Assembly: GCA_967755175.1 (NCBI GenBank)
Contig: CBRAFO010000002.1
Coordinates: 57,732 to 121,731, forward strand
DNA: 64,000 nucleotides
Source: Rariglobus sp967755175
Lineage (GTDB): Bacteria > Verrucomicrobiota > Verrucomicrobiia > Opitutales > Opitutaceae
Direction: 5' to 3'
Positions 8,650 to 17,604 of the stretch are shown piece by piece. A program made the position numbers and the translations under genes. Under the pieces are notes generated by a model. The model ran no database searches and was not told the origin of the DNA. It was given only the letters and a program-made list of their open reading frames with translations. Each line of letters begins with the position of its first letter. The first letter of the stretch is position 1.

Positions 8650-9351
8650 CTATCGGCGCGAGCCCATCACCAGACGGAGCACATACCAGAGCAGCAGCAT
8701 CACGCCGGAAAACAGCGCCAGCGAAGCGGCCACATGCTGGTTGGTGCGGTAGTGGTGGATGATATTGGACGTCGTATAGAGGATCGAGCCGCCCGCGAAG
8801 AACACCATGATACCAGCGAACAGCAGCCCCAGCGTGAAACCGAATAGGATGCTGCAAACGATCACGCCCAGCGCGATAAAGCCGCAGACGGTCAGGATGC
8901 TGCCGAGGAACGAAAAGTCCTTCCGCGTGATAAACGCCGTCGCCGTCAGACCCGCGAACAGTAGCCCCGTGATGATCCCGGCCATCGGAATGACGGTCGG
9001 ATCGCTGCGATACGCCGCGATGTAGAGCAGCGGCAGAAAAATCACCGCCTCAGCCACCACAAACAAGCCAAGCCCGAAATACTGCGAGGCAGGCGCCGCG
9101 TCGGAGCGAGCGAGTTTGTCGGCCAGCCAGGACACGCCCATGAACGCAACCAACGTCAGCAACCAGCCGCCGCCCAGCATCAGATTGATCACATTTTCAA
9201 TGCCCGGCGTGTGCAGGAGAACGGTCTCCAAAACCACGAAAGACAGAATCGCCGCCGCCAAGTGCAAATAGGTGCGGCGAATGAACAATGCGCGCTCGGA
9301 GGGCTCGGCATCGGCCGCGACCACGAAGGGATTTCCAGAAGTGTAGTGCAT
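8650..9351 (-). CDS. Bax inhibitor-1 / YccA family integral membrane protein
   Basis: I take the start at 9351 (MHYTSGNPFVVAADAEPSER), giving 233 residues; the frame is open farther upstream, but that extension is low-complexity and unlike the family. After a soluble N-terminus of about 30 residues there are seven hydrophobic segments. They include the typical LGGGWLLTLVAFMGVSWLADK and FLPLLYIAAY regions and a final IIHHYRTNQHVAASLALFSG loop, all characteristic of the BI-1/YccA (UPF0005) family. Members are stress-protective, some conduct Ca2+/H+, and YccA modulates FtsH. The role here is unknown. A clear terminator follows. Confidence 0.85.
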   Translation of the reverse strand: MHYTSGNPFVVAADAEPSERALFIRRTYLHLAAAILSFVVLETVLLHTPGIENVINLMLGGGWLLTLVAFMGVSWLADKLARSDAAPASQYFGLGLFVVAEAVIFLPLLYIAAYRSDPTVIPMAGIITGLLFAGLTATAFITRKDFSFLGSILTVCGFIALGVIVCSILFGFTLGLLFAGIMVFFAGGSILYTTSNIIHHYRTNQHVAASLALFSGVMLLLWYVLRLVMGSRR

Positions 9352-9580
9352 GGTGAAAAACGCAGAGGAGTTAAGATGCGAAAACGCGCCACACCCTGCG
9401 TGCCCGCCCTTCTCCTGCCAACCGAAAATCAGTGGCCATGGCTTGATACATTCTTTTCCGAAATACCCGCACTGATGCCATAACATCCTCCAATACCTAG
9501 TCGCCGGGTGGCTTATACATCCCCGACTCGCTCGTCCGAAGCTCAAGGCCGCGAGGATTCCGCCGATTTCTACGGCAACT

Positions 9581-11023
9581 ATGAAACAATGGACTATCGG
9601 CAAGCGCATCATCCTCATGGCAGCCGCACTCTGCGTGCTCAGCGTCGTTATCACGATCTGGAGCATCCGAGGCATGCAGGCCATTCAACGCCAAGGGCAG
9701 TCGGTCAGCGAAAAGAACCTGCCCGGCGTCATCCAGACCAGCACGATGAACTACCTGCCCATGATCAACATGGTCCGGCTTTATCGGTTGCTCGACCCAC
9801 TCTCCCCGGCGGAACGCGACGCGATCGAAAAAGCGACCCTCGAAGACACCGCGAAATTTCGCGCCGCCGACAAAATCTATGCCTCGACCCTCGTCACGCC
9901 CGCCGAGCATGAGGACTACGAAAAACTGGGCCAGATCCACGAGCGCTACCTCGGCCTCCGCGCCCGATACCTCTCGCTTGTGGACACCGACCGAGAACAG
10001 GCGAAGAAGATTCTCACCATCGACATGGTCGCCGCCCTCAACGAGTTCTCCAACCAGACCTTGTCGATTCTCGGTAAAAACGCCCATGACGGCGAAGATG
10101 GCGGACACGCCCTCGTTGATCGCGTAAAGCAGACATCCCTTTCGCTCGTGATCGTCGGCGGACTCGGCCTCCTCCTTGGAGCCGGACTCGCCTACTTCAT
10201 CGTAGTCAGCACCAACAAGGCACTGAAGCTCGTCGCCTCCACCCTCCACGAAGCAGCCAATCAAGTGGAATCGGCCGCCGGCCAAGTTTCCAACGCCAGC
10301 CAATCCCTCGCCGACGGCGCCAGTAAGCAGGCGGCATCTCTCGAAGAAACCTCCGCCTCCATCGAAGGTATCGATGGCCAAACCAAACGAAATGCCGCCA
10401 ACGCCGAAAACGCCCGTGATCTCTCCAACGACACCCGCCAGTCCACCGACCAAGGCACGCGACAGATGACCGAGATGGTGTCCGCGATGGCCGACATCAA
10501 AGGCTCCTCCGACAACATCGCCAAGATCATCAAGACGATCGACGAAATCGCCTTCCAAACGAACATCCTCGCTCTCAACGCCGCAGTCGAAGCCGCCCGC
10601 GCCGGCGAGGCCGGTGCCGGGTTTGCCGTCGTCGCCGACGAGGTCCGTTCCCTGGCCCAGCGCGCCGCCGTCGCCGCCCGCGAGACCGCCGACAAGATCG
10701 ACGACTCCATCAGCAAGAGTGCTCGCGGCACCGAACTCTGCGCCCGTGTCTCCGAGGGACTCACCGGGATCGCGGACAAGACCCGCAAGATGAACGAACT
10801 GGTGAGCGAGATCGCCGCCTCATCCAAGGAACAAGCCCAGAGCCTCGTCCAGATCGGCGGAGCCATTAGCGAAATGGACAAAGTTACCCAAGCCAACGCC
10901 GGCAGCGCGGAAGAAACTGCCAGCGCCGCCGAAGAGATGAAGGCTCAAGCCGCCACCATGCTGGAAAACGTAAACGAACTCATGCGCCTCGTCGGCGGAC
11001 AAGACACCTCCAAAAAAGCCTAA
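9581..11023 (+). CDS. methyl-accepting chemotaxis protein
   Basis: 480-residue transducer: TM1 at about residues 8-28, a periplasmic four-helix-type sensor (about 30-185) and TM2 near 187-210 (LSLVIVGGLGLLLGAGLAYF). The long cytoplasmic coiled coil has the highly conserved hairpin tip DEIAFQTNILALNAAVEAAR followed by AGEAGAGFAVVADEVRSLAQ. The C-terminus lacks a CheR-tethering pentapeptide. No che genes are adjacent, so it is an orphan chemoreceptor in this window. Its input is unknown; the small alpha-helical sensor domain resembles 4HB_MCP. Whether it feeds swimming or type IV pilus motility cannot be told from here. Confidence 0.92.
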   Translation: MKQWTIGKRIILMAAALCVLSVVITIWSIRGMQAIQRQGQSVSEKNLPGVIQTSTMNYLPMINMVRLYRLLDPLSPAERDAIEKATLEDTAKFRAADKIYASTLVTPAEHEDYEKLGQIHERYLGLRARYLSLVDTDREQAKKILTIDMVAALNEFSNQTLSILGKNAHDGEDGGHALVDRVKQTSLSLVIVGGLGLLLGAGLAYFIVVSTNKALKLVASTLHEAANQVESAAGQVSNASQSLADGASKQAASLEETSASIEGIDGQTKRNAANAENARDLSNDTRQSTDQGTRQMTEMVSAMADIKGSSDNIAKIIKTIDEIAFQTNILALNAAVEAARAGEAGAGFAVVADEVRSLAQRAAVAARETADKIDDSISKSARGTELCARVSEGLTGIADKTRKMNELVSEIAASSKEQAQSLVQIGGAISEMDKVTQANAGSAEETASAAEEMKAQAATMLENVNELMRLVGGQDTSKKA

Positions 11024-11051
11024 GCTTGTTTCGGCGCACGTCCGCCCCTGC

Positions 11052-11091
11052 GTCACCGGCCGTCACGTCACATTGGCGTGGGACCGGTGAC
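11052..11091. terminator. possible bidirectional hairpin between convergent MCP and fruK
   Basis: Stem GTCACCGG / CCGGTGAC (11052-11059 with 11084-11091) between two convergent genes. There is no T-tract beyond TTT, so termination activity is only suggested. Confidence 0.35.
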
Positions 11092-11136
11092 TTTGCGCGT
11101 AGCTCCGACGAGATACAAAGGGGACTATGCGCGGTC

Positions 11137-12075
11137 TTACGGGCAGACGCTGACCTGCACGCGACCGAGGAACGCCTCCACGGCATCATGCGAGTCTGGG
11201 GCGTCCTCCGCCCGCGTGAGCGCGGAAAGCGAAAACGCAGTCGCCAGACGCGCACACTCGGACAACGACAGGCGAAGGATCTGCGAGGCCACGATGCCCG
11301 CCACCATCGCGTCGCCCGCGCCCACCGTGCTGCGCACAACCACCGAGGGTGGACGAGCGCTGACCGCTTGGTCGGCCGTCACAAAACACGCACCGTCGGC
11401 ACCACGTGAAACCACCACGAGTTTCACCCCAAGCGCAACGAGTTCACGAGCTGCCGCAATCACCTCAGCCTCCGTCGGCAACGCGCGTCCGAGCAACGCT
11501 TCGAGTTCGTGGATGTTGGGTTTGATGATGTCAGGAGCGGCGCCGAGTGCCTCGCGTAAAGCTTCGCCGCTGGAATCGAGCACCGTGCGCACACCTCGCG
11601 TTTTGAGAGCGGTGATGAACTCGCGATAGATGCCCGGCTCCACACCAGGCGGAAGGCTTCCCGCCAACACGCACCAGCCGCCGGAGAGCACCGACACTTG
11701 AGCGCGCAAGCCTTCGAGGTCGCGGGCCGAGGGCGTCAGTCCAGGGAAATTAATATCCGTCGTTTCCTGCCGCACCGGGTCGGTGATCTTGATGCCGACA
11801 CGGGTCGGTCCAGGAAGACGCAAACACCGGTCTTCGATACCACGCGCTTTGAAAAACGATGTGAACACCGCCTCGTTGTCGCGTCCGAGAAACCCCAATA
11901 CAGCCACGGCTTGGCCTTGGCCGGCGAGTGCGGCGGCGACATTGATGCCCTTGCCGCCCGCGCGGTCGCTCGTGTGCTCGGCGCGGTTGACCGCACCGAC
12001 CGTGAAGCCGGAAATCGTCACCGTGCGATCAATCGCTGGGTTGAGCGTCAGGGTGGTAATACTGGGTGAAGGCAT
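11137..12075 (-). CDS. fruK: 1-phosphofructokinase (PfkB family)
   Basis: PfkB-family kinase, 312 residues from the ATG at 12075 (MPSPSITTLTLNPAIDRTV, the usual FruK/LacC opening). The ORF runs farther upstream without similarity. PfkB signature 1 is in DRAGGKGINVAAALAGQG and signature 2, with the catalytic Asp, in VGAGDAMVAGI. It would phosphorylate fructose-1-phosphate to fructose-1,6-bisphosphate. It is the third gene of a minus-strand operon after a degenerate EIIB and an EIIA-HPr-EI fusion, the gene content of fructose PTS operons. Since no EIIC is present, the source of fructose-1-phosphate is uncertain. Confidence 0.88.
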   Translation of the reverse strand: MPSPSITTLTLNPAIDRTVTISGFTVGAVNRAEHTSDRAGGKGINVAAALAGQGQAVAVLGFLGRDNEAVFTSFFKARGIEDRCLRLPGPTRVGIKITDPVRQETTDINFPGLTPSARDLEGLRAQVSVLSGGWCVLAGSLPPGVEPGIYREFITALKTRGVRTVLDSSGEALREALGAAPDIIKPNIHELEALLGRALPTEAEVIAAARELVALGVKLVVVSRGADGACFVTADQAVSARPPSVVVRSTVGAGDAMVAGIVASQILRLSLSECARLATAFSLSALTRAEDAPDSHDAVEAFLGRVQVSVCP

Positions 12076-12145
12076 GGCGGATGAATAGAGTCGTAGCGGA
12101 ACGCCTGTGCGATGCCGGAGGCTGGATCGGAGGATGGATGCTTGG

Positions 12146-14680
12146 TCAAACCAAGCCTCTTCCGGGTAGCGAGAGTGCGCGAACTTCCGCGGCGGTCGAG
12201 CAGGCAAGCGCGCGTTGCGCCAGTGAGCGGAGGTCCTTTAACGAGCTGCCGCGCAAGTGGGACTTCACCGTCGCCAACGACGGAGCGCTCATGCTGAGCT
12301 CGGTGACACCCAAGCCGACCAAGATCGAGGCACCGAATGCTTCGCCGGCTGCACCTCCGCAAACACCCACCCATTTCCGCTCCGCAGTGGCGGCACGCAC
12401 GGCGAGGTCGATCATGCGGAGCACAGCGGGGTGCAAGGCATCGGCCTCTTTCCCGAGATCGGGGTGCTGGCGGTCGATCGCGAGGGCATATTGCGTGAGA
12501 TCATTTGTGCCGACCGAGAAGAAGTCCGCCTCGCGGGCAAACTCGCCCGCCATGAGCACGACCGATGGCACTTCGACCATGATGCCCACGTCGCAGACCG
12601 GCGCCCCGACTTCGACACGCACGGCCTCGGCGATCCCCTTCGCGGCACGCAGGTCTTCAAGCGTCGTGACCATCGGGAACATAATTTTCACCGTGCCCAA
12701 TTCGGCGATCATGGCGGCGCGATACACGGCACGCAGTTGGGTTTTAAACACCTCCGGCCGCCTCAGGCACAGGCGAATACCGCGCACGCCGAGGAAGGGG
12801 TTATCCTCTTTCGCGAGCCCGAGGTAGGGAACGATCTTGTCCCCACCCACGTCCAGTGTGCGTATGATCAGCGGCAGGCCATTGAGCGCGCGGATCATCT
12901 CCGTGTAGGCAAGAAACTGCTCCTCTTCCGTCGGCGCAGTTTCACGTCCGAGAAATAAAAACTCCGTGCGCAACAAGCCCACGCCCTCAGCCCCGGCCTC
13001 CACCGCCGCGGCGGCTTCTTCGGCGAGCCCGATGTTTGCAACGATTTCGACGCGATGCCCGTCGGTTAGCAGCGCGGGACAAAAGCGCGCGGCGTCTATC
13101 TCCGCCTGTCGCCACCCCAGCTCTGCCTGGAACACCTTCGCCGATTTGAGCGCGGCTTCATCGGGATCCGGATAAAGCCGGCCAACACACCCGTCGAGAA
13201 TCGCGAGCACGCCATCGGGCAACGAAAGTATTTCCGGTCCCGCGCCGACCACGGCGGGCAGGCCACGCGCACGTGCGATGATCGCCGTATGCGAAGTCGG
13301 CCCACCCAATGAGGTGCACAGGCCGATGACTTTTTTCGGGTCAAGGCGCGCGGTGTCGGAAGGAGTGAGGTCATCAGCGACCAGGATGCATAGATCAGAG
13401 GGCAGCTCTGGCTCGCGCTCCGGCACTCCGAAGAATCGACGCAGCACGCGTTGGCAAATGTCGTGAAGGTCGGCGGCACGACTGGCGAGGCGCTCGTTTT
13501 TTAGACTACGCAGTTCTTCGACGCGGTGCTCGATTACCTGTTGCCACGCCCAGGGTGCACTGTGGCCATCGTCGACGAGCGCGATCACTTCGGTGCGCAG
13601 TTCGGGATCGGTAAGGAGTGCCTGATGCGCTTGAAAAATCTCCGCTTCGGTAGGCACCGGGCAGCATCGCGCTTCGATGCTCAGACGTTCGAGTTCGGCG
13701 TCGGCCTCGGCGAGAACGCGTTCGAAGCGTTGACGCTCGGCGACGGGTTCGGCCGGGGAATCCTCGACCGCCAGGATCTGGGCCTGAAAACGAAAGAGCG
13801 GCGCAATCGCCATTCCGGGTGCTGCAGGAACACCAATGATCACCGAGGTGATGGTGGGCGGAGGCGTCCAGACTTGGACGGGATGGGCCATGCGCGATGA
13901 GGTTTCTTCGACGTCGCCGAGCCCGGTTTCGATGGCATCACGGAGGACATCGAGCATCGCACTGGCATCGGTTCCGCGCGCTTCGATGCGCAACTTAACG
14001 CCGCTCTCCACTCCGAGTCGCAGGAGCGAGGCCATGGCTTTCCCGTTGGCCACTCGGTCGCCGTGAATGACACGCACATCGGACGAAAAATCAGCGGCGA
14101 TCTCGGCGAACTTGGTCGCCGGTCGTGCATGCAGGCCGGCTTCGCCACGCAGGACGACTTCCATGTGCACGGCATCCGGCCAAGGCTCAACAGGTCCGGT
14201 CGAGGAGGCGGTGGATTTCTCGCCTGGTTGGGAGCGGCTTAGCGCGGCGATGATTTCATTAGCGTCCTTTGTGGAGGAAAGGCGTCGGGCGGTGGCTTCG
14301 TTATCCAGCACGTCGGCGAGCGTCGCGAGGACCTCGGTGAGTTCTTCGTCTCGTGCGGCGATGCCTACGATGAGGTGAACGGCTTGCTCGCCATCCCAGT
14401 GAACGCCTCTGGGGATTTGCACGACGGAGATACCGGTTTTTTTGATAAGGTGGGTGTCCTCCTTCCGGCCATGCGGGATGGCAATACCCCGACCCAAGCA
14501 GGTGTTGGCCTGTCGCTCGCGAGCCAGCATGCTGTCGATGTATCCTTCCTCAATGTAGCCGCTATCGGCGAGGAGCTGGCCGGCTGCGCGGATCGCGGCG
14601 GTTTTATCAGTGACAAGGGCGCCGAGCCGGATCGTTCGTAGGGTGAGCGGAAGGTCGGAACGGGGTTCGTCTGTTGTCAT
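12146..14680 (-). CDS. fruB: multiphosphoryl transfer protein: PTS EIIA(Fru)-HPr-EI fusion
   Basis: 844-residue cytosolic fusion. The order is EIIA (about 1-150, His70 in GIAIPHG), HPr (about 171-258, His184 in AGLHARPATK) and enzyme I (about 278-844, phospho-His464 in GGPTSHTAIIARA; PEP-binding part with DVGIMVEVPS and the late GVCGGAAG). All three phospho-carrier histidines are intact, so it can in principle run PEP to EIIA by itself. The residue equivalent to the HPr regulatory Ser46 is Ala215 (NGKAMASLL), which argues against HPr-kinase control in this domain. The architecture equals FruB of Rhodobacter capsulatus. It follows the EIIB remnant after 35 bp and precedes fruK. Confidence 0.93.
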   Translation of the reverse strand: MTTDEPRSDLPLTLRTIRLGALVTDKTAAIRAAGQLLADSGYIEEGYIDSMLARERQANTCLGRGIAIPHGRKEDTHLIKKTGISVVQIPRGVHWDGEQAVHLIVGIAARDEELTEVLATLADVLDNEATARRLSSTKDANEIIAALSRSQPGEKSTASSTGPVEPWPDAVHMEVVLRGEAGLHARPATKFAEIAADFSSDVRVIHGDRVANGKAMASLLRLGVESGVKLRIEARGTDASAMLDVLRDAIETGLGDVEETSSRMAHPVQVWTPPPTITSVIIGVPAAPGMAIAPLFRFQAQILAVEDSPAEPVAERQRFERVLAEADAELERLSIEARCCPVPTEAEIFQAHQALLTDPELRTEVIALVDDGHSAPWAWQQVIEHRVEELRSLKNERLASRAADLHDICQRVLRRFFGVPEREPELPSDLCILVADDLTPSDTARLDPKKVIGLCTSLGGPTSHTAIIARARGLPAVVGAGPEILSLPDGVLAILDGCVGRLYPDPDEAALKSAKVFQAELGWRQAEIDAARFCPALLTDGHRVEIVANIGLAEEAAAAVEAGAEGVGLLRTEFLFLGRETAPTEEEQFLAYTEMIRALNGLPLIIRTLDVGGDKIVPYLGLAKEDNPFLGVRGIRLCLRRPEVFKTQLRAVYRAAMIAELGTVKIMFPMVTTLEDLRAAKGIAEAVRVEVGAPVCDVGIMVEVPSVVLMAGEFAREADFFSVGTNDLTQYALAIDRQHPDLGKEADALHPAVLRMIDLAVRAATAERKWVGVCGGAAGEAFGASILVGLGVTELSMSAPSLATVKSHLRGSSLKDLRSLAQRALACSTAAEVRALSLPGRGLV

Positions 14681-14715
14681 GACGGGGTTAACCTAAGCCG
14701 ATCAAACCGGAGTCG

Positions 14716-15264
14716 CTACCGATGCGGACGGTTTTTTAAGGGGTAACAAAAGCGCGCCCGCAGTAACCGCCAGACCGCAACGATCCCGGCGGCATAGGCC
14801 AACAGGTGCGTGATCGCACCGAGAACCAGTTGGCCAAACACCCCATCGTGCGAAACGGCGGTCGGCGCAGCAGGAGAGCCCGGCTCCGCCGACGAGGAGG
14901 AACCATTAACGGGCTTCGCTTCGGATGAACGCGACTGGGATGCAGCATCGGCCTTGGGCACCACGCGAGCAAGCGCCGCTTCGAGGATCGCCTGCGGATT
15001 GCGGATGGCGGTGCTGGTGCGGGTTTCGTAAACGGGTTTTCCGTCGAACCGGGTGGTGTCCACCGCAGTATCAACCGCGAGGAGAATCACATCGGCGGTG
15101 GCGATATCGGTGCTCGTTATCGGATCAGACCCGATGGCACCAGAGGCGATCTCCGCTTTAAACGCATGACCGGCATAGATTGCCACCGCGCGTAAGGCTT
15201 CGGCAGCAAGACGAGCATGCGCGATTCCGGCCGGGGATGCCGTAAAAGCGACGATCTGTTTCAT
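14716..15264 (-). CDS. internally deleted FruA: degenerate EIIB(Fru) joined to last EIIC helix
   Basis: 182 residues. Positions 1-105 are a fructose-type EIIB domain, but the catalytic loop reads TASPAGIAH where active EIIB has TACPTGIAH: the phosphocysteine is Ser10. A Ser/Pro/Ala-rich linker follows (about 106-138). Then comes a single hydrophobic helix (HDGVFGQLVLGAITHLLAYA) that resembles the C-terminal end of FruA EIIC (HGGLFVLLIPGAITPVLGY in E. coli, from memory), not its start. The roughly 300-residue sugar channel is therefore missing between the two. It heads the fruB-fruK operon. It could be a decaying gene kept in frame or a membrane-tethered regulatory EIIB. The reading frame itself is intact. 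Confidence 0.75.
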   Translation of the reverse strand: MKQIVAFTASPAGIAHARLAAEALRAVAIYAGHAFKAEIASGAIGSDPITSTDIATADVILLAVDTAVDTTRFDGKPVYETRTSTAIRNPQAILEAALARVVPKADAASQSRSSEAKPVNGSSSSAEPGSPAAPTAVSHDGVFGQLVLGAITHLLAYAAGIVAVWRLLRARFCYPLKNRPHR

Positions 15265-15387
15265 GGGAATAATTGGGTAGGTTCAAAAACTGAGATATGC
15301 GCGACCTCTCCCTATGACACGCCATCGGCGTTTACGTATCGCGCAGAAATATCTGGCTTCGGAGAACCTATACCCGACCCCGTCCCA

Positions 15388-15412
15388 AAGGCGCGACACG
15401 CTGCCGCGCCTT
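15388..15412. terminator. weak hairpin downstream of the class I aminotransferase gene
   Basis: Stem AAGGCGCG / CGCGCCTT (15388-15395 with 15405-15412) lies just past the stop of the minus-strand aminotransferase gene. Only TTT follows on the minus strand, so this is a weak call. Confidence 0.35.
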
Positions 15413-15419
15413 CGGGCGA

Positions 15420-16592
15420 TCATCCGCGCTTGAGCTTCAGTAAGCGCTCGCCGGCCGCATGGAGAGTCGCCGGCTTTTTTGCAAAATTCAGGCGCACGTA
15501 GCGATTCTCTCCATTCGCGAAGAAGCTCGACCCCGGGACCGGCGCGACACCGATCTCCTTGGCCATCCAGTGTGAGAACGCCACGTCACTCGCGAAGCCA
15601 AAAGGCGAGATGTCGAGCATCACGAAATACGCGCCTTCGGGCCGGGTATAGGCGAGCCCCGTCCGATCGAGATAGCCGAGCAACACATCGCGCTGTGCCT
15701 GATACTCGGCGCACAAGCCCTCGTAGTAGCTCGCGGGAAAACTCAGCGCGGTGACGACCGCATGCTGCAACGGTGCGGCCGCGCCCACCGTGAGGAAATC
15801 GTGAACTTTGCGCGCCTGCGCGATGATCTCCGGCGCGGCGTGCAGATAGCCGAGGCGCCAGCCGGTGATGGAAAATGTCTTCGACAGCGACGACACCGAC
15901 AGCGTGCGCGAGGCCATGCCCGGCAACGTGGCGAAGTAAACGTGTTTTCGCCCATCGAACACGAGGTGTTCATAGACTTCGTCGGTGATGACAAAGGTGT
16001 CGAACTCCTCGGCGAGTGCGGCGATCTGCAGCAACTCGTCGCGTGTGAAAACGCGCCCACACGGGTTCGATGGGTTGCAGAGAATGAACGCCTTCAATCC
16101 GCCATTGCTCGCAAAGGCCGCACGCAACTCCGCCGGATCGAAACCATAATACGGAGGACGCAGCGGCACATGCACGGCGACCGCTCCGCTCAGAATGGCG
16201 TCGGCGTTGTAGTTCTCGTAGAACGGCGAAAACATCCCGATGCGATCACCCGGGTCACAGACCGTCATCACGGCCGCCAGCATCGCCTCAGTGGCGCCGC
16301 AAGTGACGACCAGCTCACGCAGCGGATCAACCGGCAGCCCGGTGAAACGCGTCAGCTTCGCGGCGAGCGCGTCGCGCAACTCCGGCGAACCCCACGTGAC
16401 AGCGTATTGATGACGACCGGCATCCATCGCGTCCTTGGCCGCTTGCACGAGAGCCGAGGGAGGGTCGCCGTCGGGAAAACCCTGTGAGAGATTGATCGCC
16501 CCGTGTTGGGCGGCCACGCGCGACATCTCGCGGATGAGCGACTCAGTGAAAACGGAGGTGCGGCGAGAGGTGCGCGGCATAAAAGGCGGCAA
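15420..16592 (-). CDS. class I/II PLP aminotransferase (methionine/kynurenine aminotransferase type)
   Basis: 390-residue fold-type I aminotransferase. INLSQGFPDGDPP and HQYAVTWGSPELRDALA near the N-terminus are typical of the YbdL/KAT subgroup. The PLP Lys is in SLSKTFSITGWRLGY and the carboxylate-binding Arg near the C-terminus in NRYVRLNFAKK. Related enzymes transaminate methionine, glutamine or kynurenine with 2-oxo acids; the substrate here is not determined. It stands alone, upstream of the fru operon on the same strand with 155 bp between. Downstream of the LysM gene it is separated by only 36 bp, so co-transcription with it is possible. Confidence 0.87.
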   Translation of the reverse strand: MPPFMPRTSRRTSVFTESLIREMSRVAAQHGAINLSQGFPDGDPPSALVQAAKDAMDAGRHQYAVTWGSPELRDALAAKLTRFTGLPVDPLRELVVTCGATEAMLAAVMTVCDPGDRIGMFSPFYENYNADAILSGAVAVHVPLRPPYYGFDPAELRAAFASNGGLKAFILCNPSNPCGRVFTRDELLQIAALAEEFDTFVITDEVYEHLVFDGRKHVYFATLPGMASRTLSVSSLSKTFSITGWRLGYLHAAPEIIAQARKVHDFLTVGAAAPLQHAVVTALSFPASYYEGLCAEYQAQRDVLLGYLDRTGLAYTRPEGAYFVMLDISPFGFASDVAFSHWMAKEIGVAPVPGSSFFANGENRYVRLNFAKKPATLHAAGERLLKLKRG

Positions 16593-16628
16593 AACCAGAC
16601 CGGAACAGACCCGGGGATTGGCAAAGGG

Positions 16629-17528
16629 TTACTGCGGAATCTTCAACTCCATGCCCAGCTTCAACGAGGTCTCGCTCGGCAGCACATTGCGGTTGGCCGC
16701 ATAGATGTCGCGCCAACGAGAACGGTTACCGTAATAACGCTGGGCGAGGCTCATCAACGTGTCCCCCTTCGCCACGACATGCCGGCGGAAGTTAGTGCTG
16801 TCGGCCGGACGCGTAGGAGACACCGGGGATGGTGTCTGCGCTGAAGGACGGTTGGAGCTAACCACAATCGGGCCGGGCGACGTAGGCGCAGATGCAGAGA
16901 CTTGAGAAGGCGTCGGCGGTTCAGGCGCGGGGGTGATCGGTGATTCGACCAGACTGCCGCCCGACGGCTCCGGTTGATCATTCGTGTCGCTAGCAACGGA
17001 AGCAGAAGCCGAGCCGGCGGGACGCGGGGCGTTAACGGCCTGAGTGCGCACGCCGATGAGCTGCTCCTTGAGCTGGAAGTTTTCGCGTTGGAGCTGGTCC
17101 ATCTTCTCCAGCAGATCGAGCTTGTCGGTCTGGTTTTCGAGCGGCTGGCCCGGAAGCGTGCGAGCAAACTCGCGGGTCGCTGCGTCGATGCGTTGTCGCA
17201 CGAGGTCCGACTGCGGGGAGTTGCGCTTCAGCTCGCGAAACTTGCGGTAATGGTAGATCGCAGCGATCGGGTCTTTGATGTGCTGCTGGTAAAGAATACC
17301 GATCTCAAGGTGAGACTCGGGCGCGTCGTCTCCGCGCTTTTCAACGACCTTCAGGAACGATGCGAGTGCTTCCTGATTACGGCCTTGCCGAAGCAAATCT
17401 TTGCCGCGCCGATAGCCAGGCTCGTCGATTTCCGCTGTGAACGGAGACGATTCATAGCGACCGCAACCTGCGACAAAAAGCATTGTCGCGAGGGCGCACA
17501 GACAAAGCGTTAGAAAGCGGAACCTCAT
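16629..17528 (-). CDS. LysM-domain lipoprotein with TPR-like and coiled-coil regions
   Basis: 299 residues. The N-terminal signal ends in a lipobox LFVAGC (Cys21). A TPR-like helical part follows (KDLLRQGRNQEALASFLKVV, then EIGILYQQHIKDPIAAIYHY), then a coiled coil (NQTDKLDLLEKMDQLQREN) and a Pro/Ser/Thr-rich linker. A C-terminal LysM repeat begins at HVVAKGDTLMSLAQRYYGN and ends in KLGMELKIPQ. It should be anchored in a membrane by lipid and bind peptidoglycan. The combination suggests an envelope scaffold, without enzymatic function visible. It is divergent from the KdsD gene, with about 75 bp of shared upstream sequence. Confidence 0.85.
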   Translation of the reverse strand: MRFRFLTLCLCALATMLFVAGCGRYESSPFTAEIDEPGYRRGKDLLRQGRNQEALASFLKVVEKRGDDAPESHLEIGILYQQHIKDPIAAIYHYRKFRELKRNSPQSDLVRQRIDAATREFARTLPGQPLENQTDKLDLLEKMDQLQRENFQLKEQLIGVRTQAVNAPRPAGSASASVASDTNDQPEPSGGSLVESPITPAPEPPTPSQVSASAPTSPGPIVVSSNRPSAQTPSPVSPTRPADSTNFRRHVVAKGDTLMSLAQRYYGNRSRWRDIYAANRNVLPSETSLKLGMELKIPQ

Positions 17529-17604
17529 CGATGGCGGTGAAATGGTTTGAACGGGAAAAAGTTGCTCCTAAGTCTCGCAGACCGTCCGACGACTCAAACC
17601 CTAA

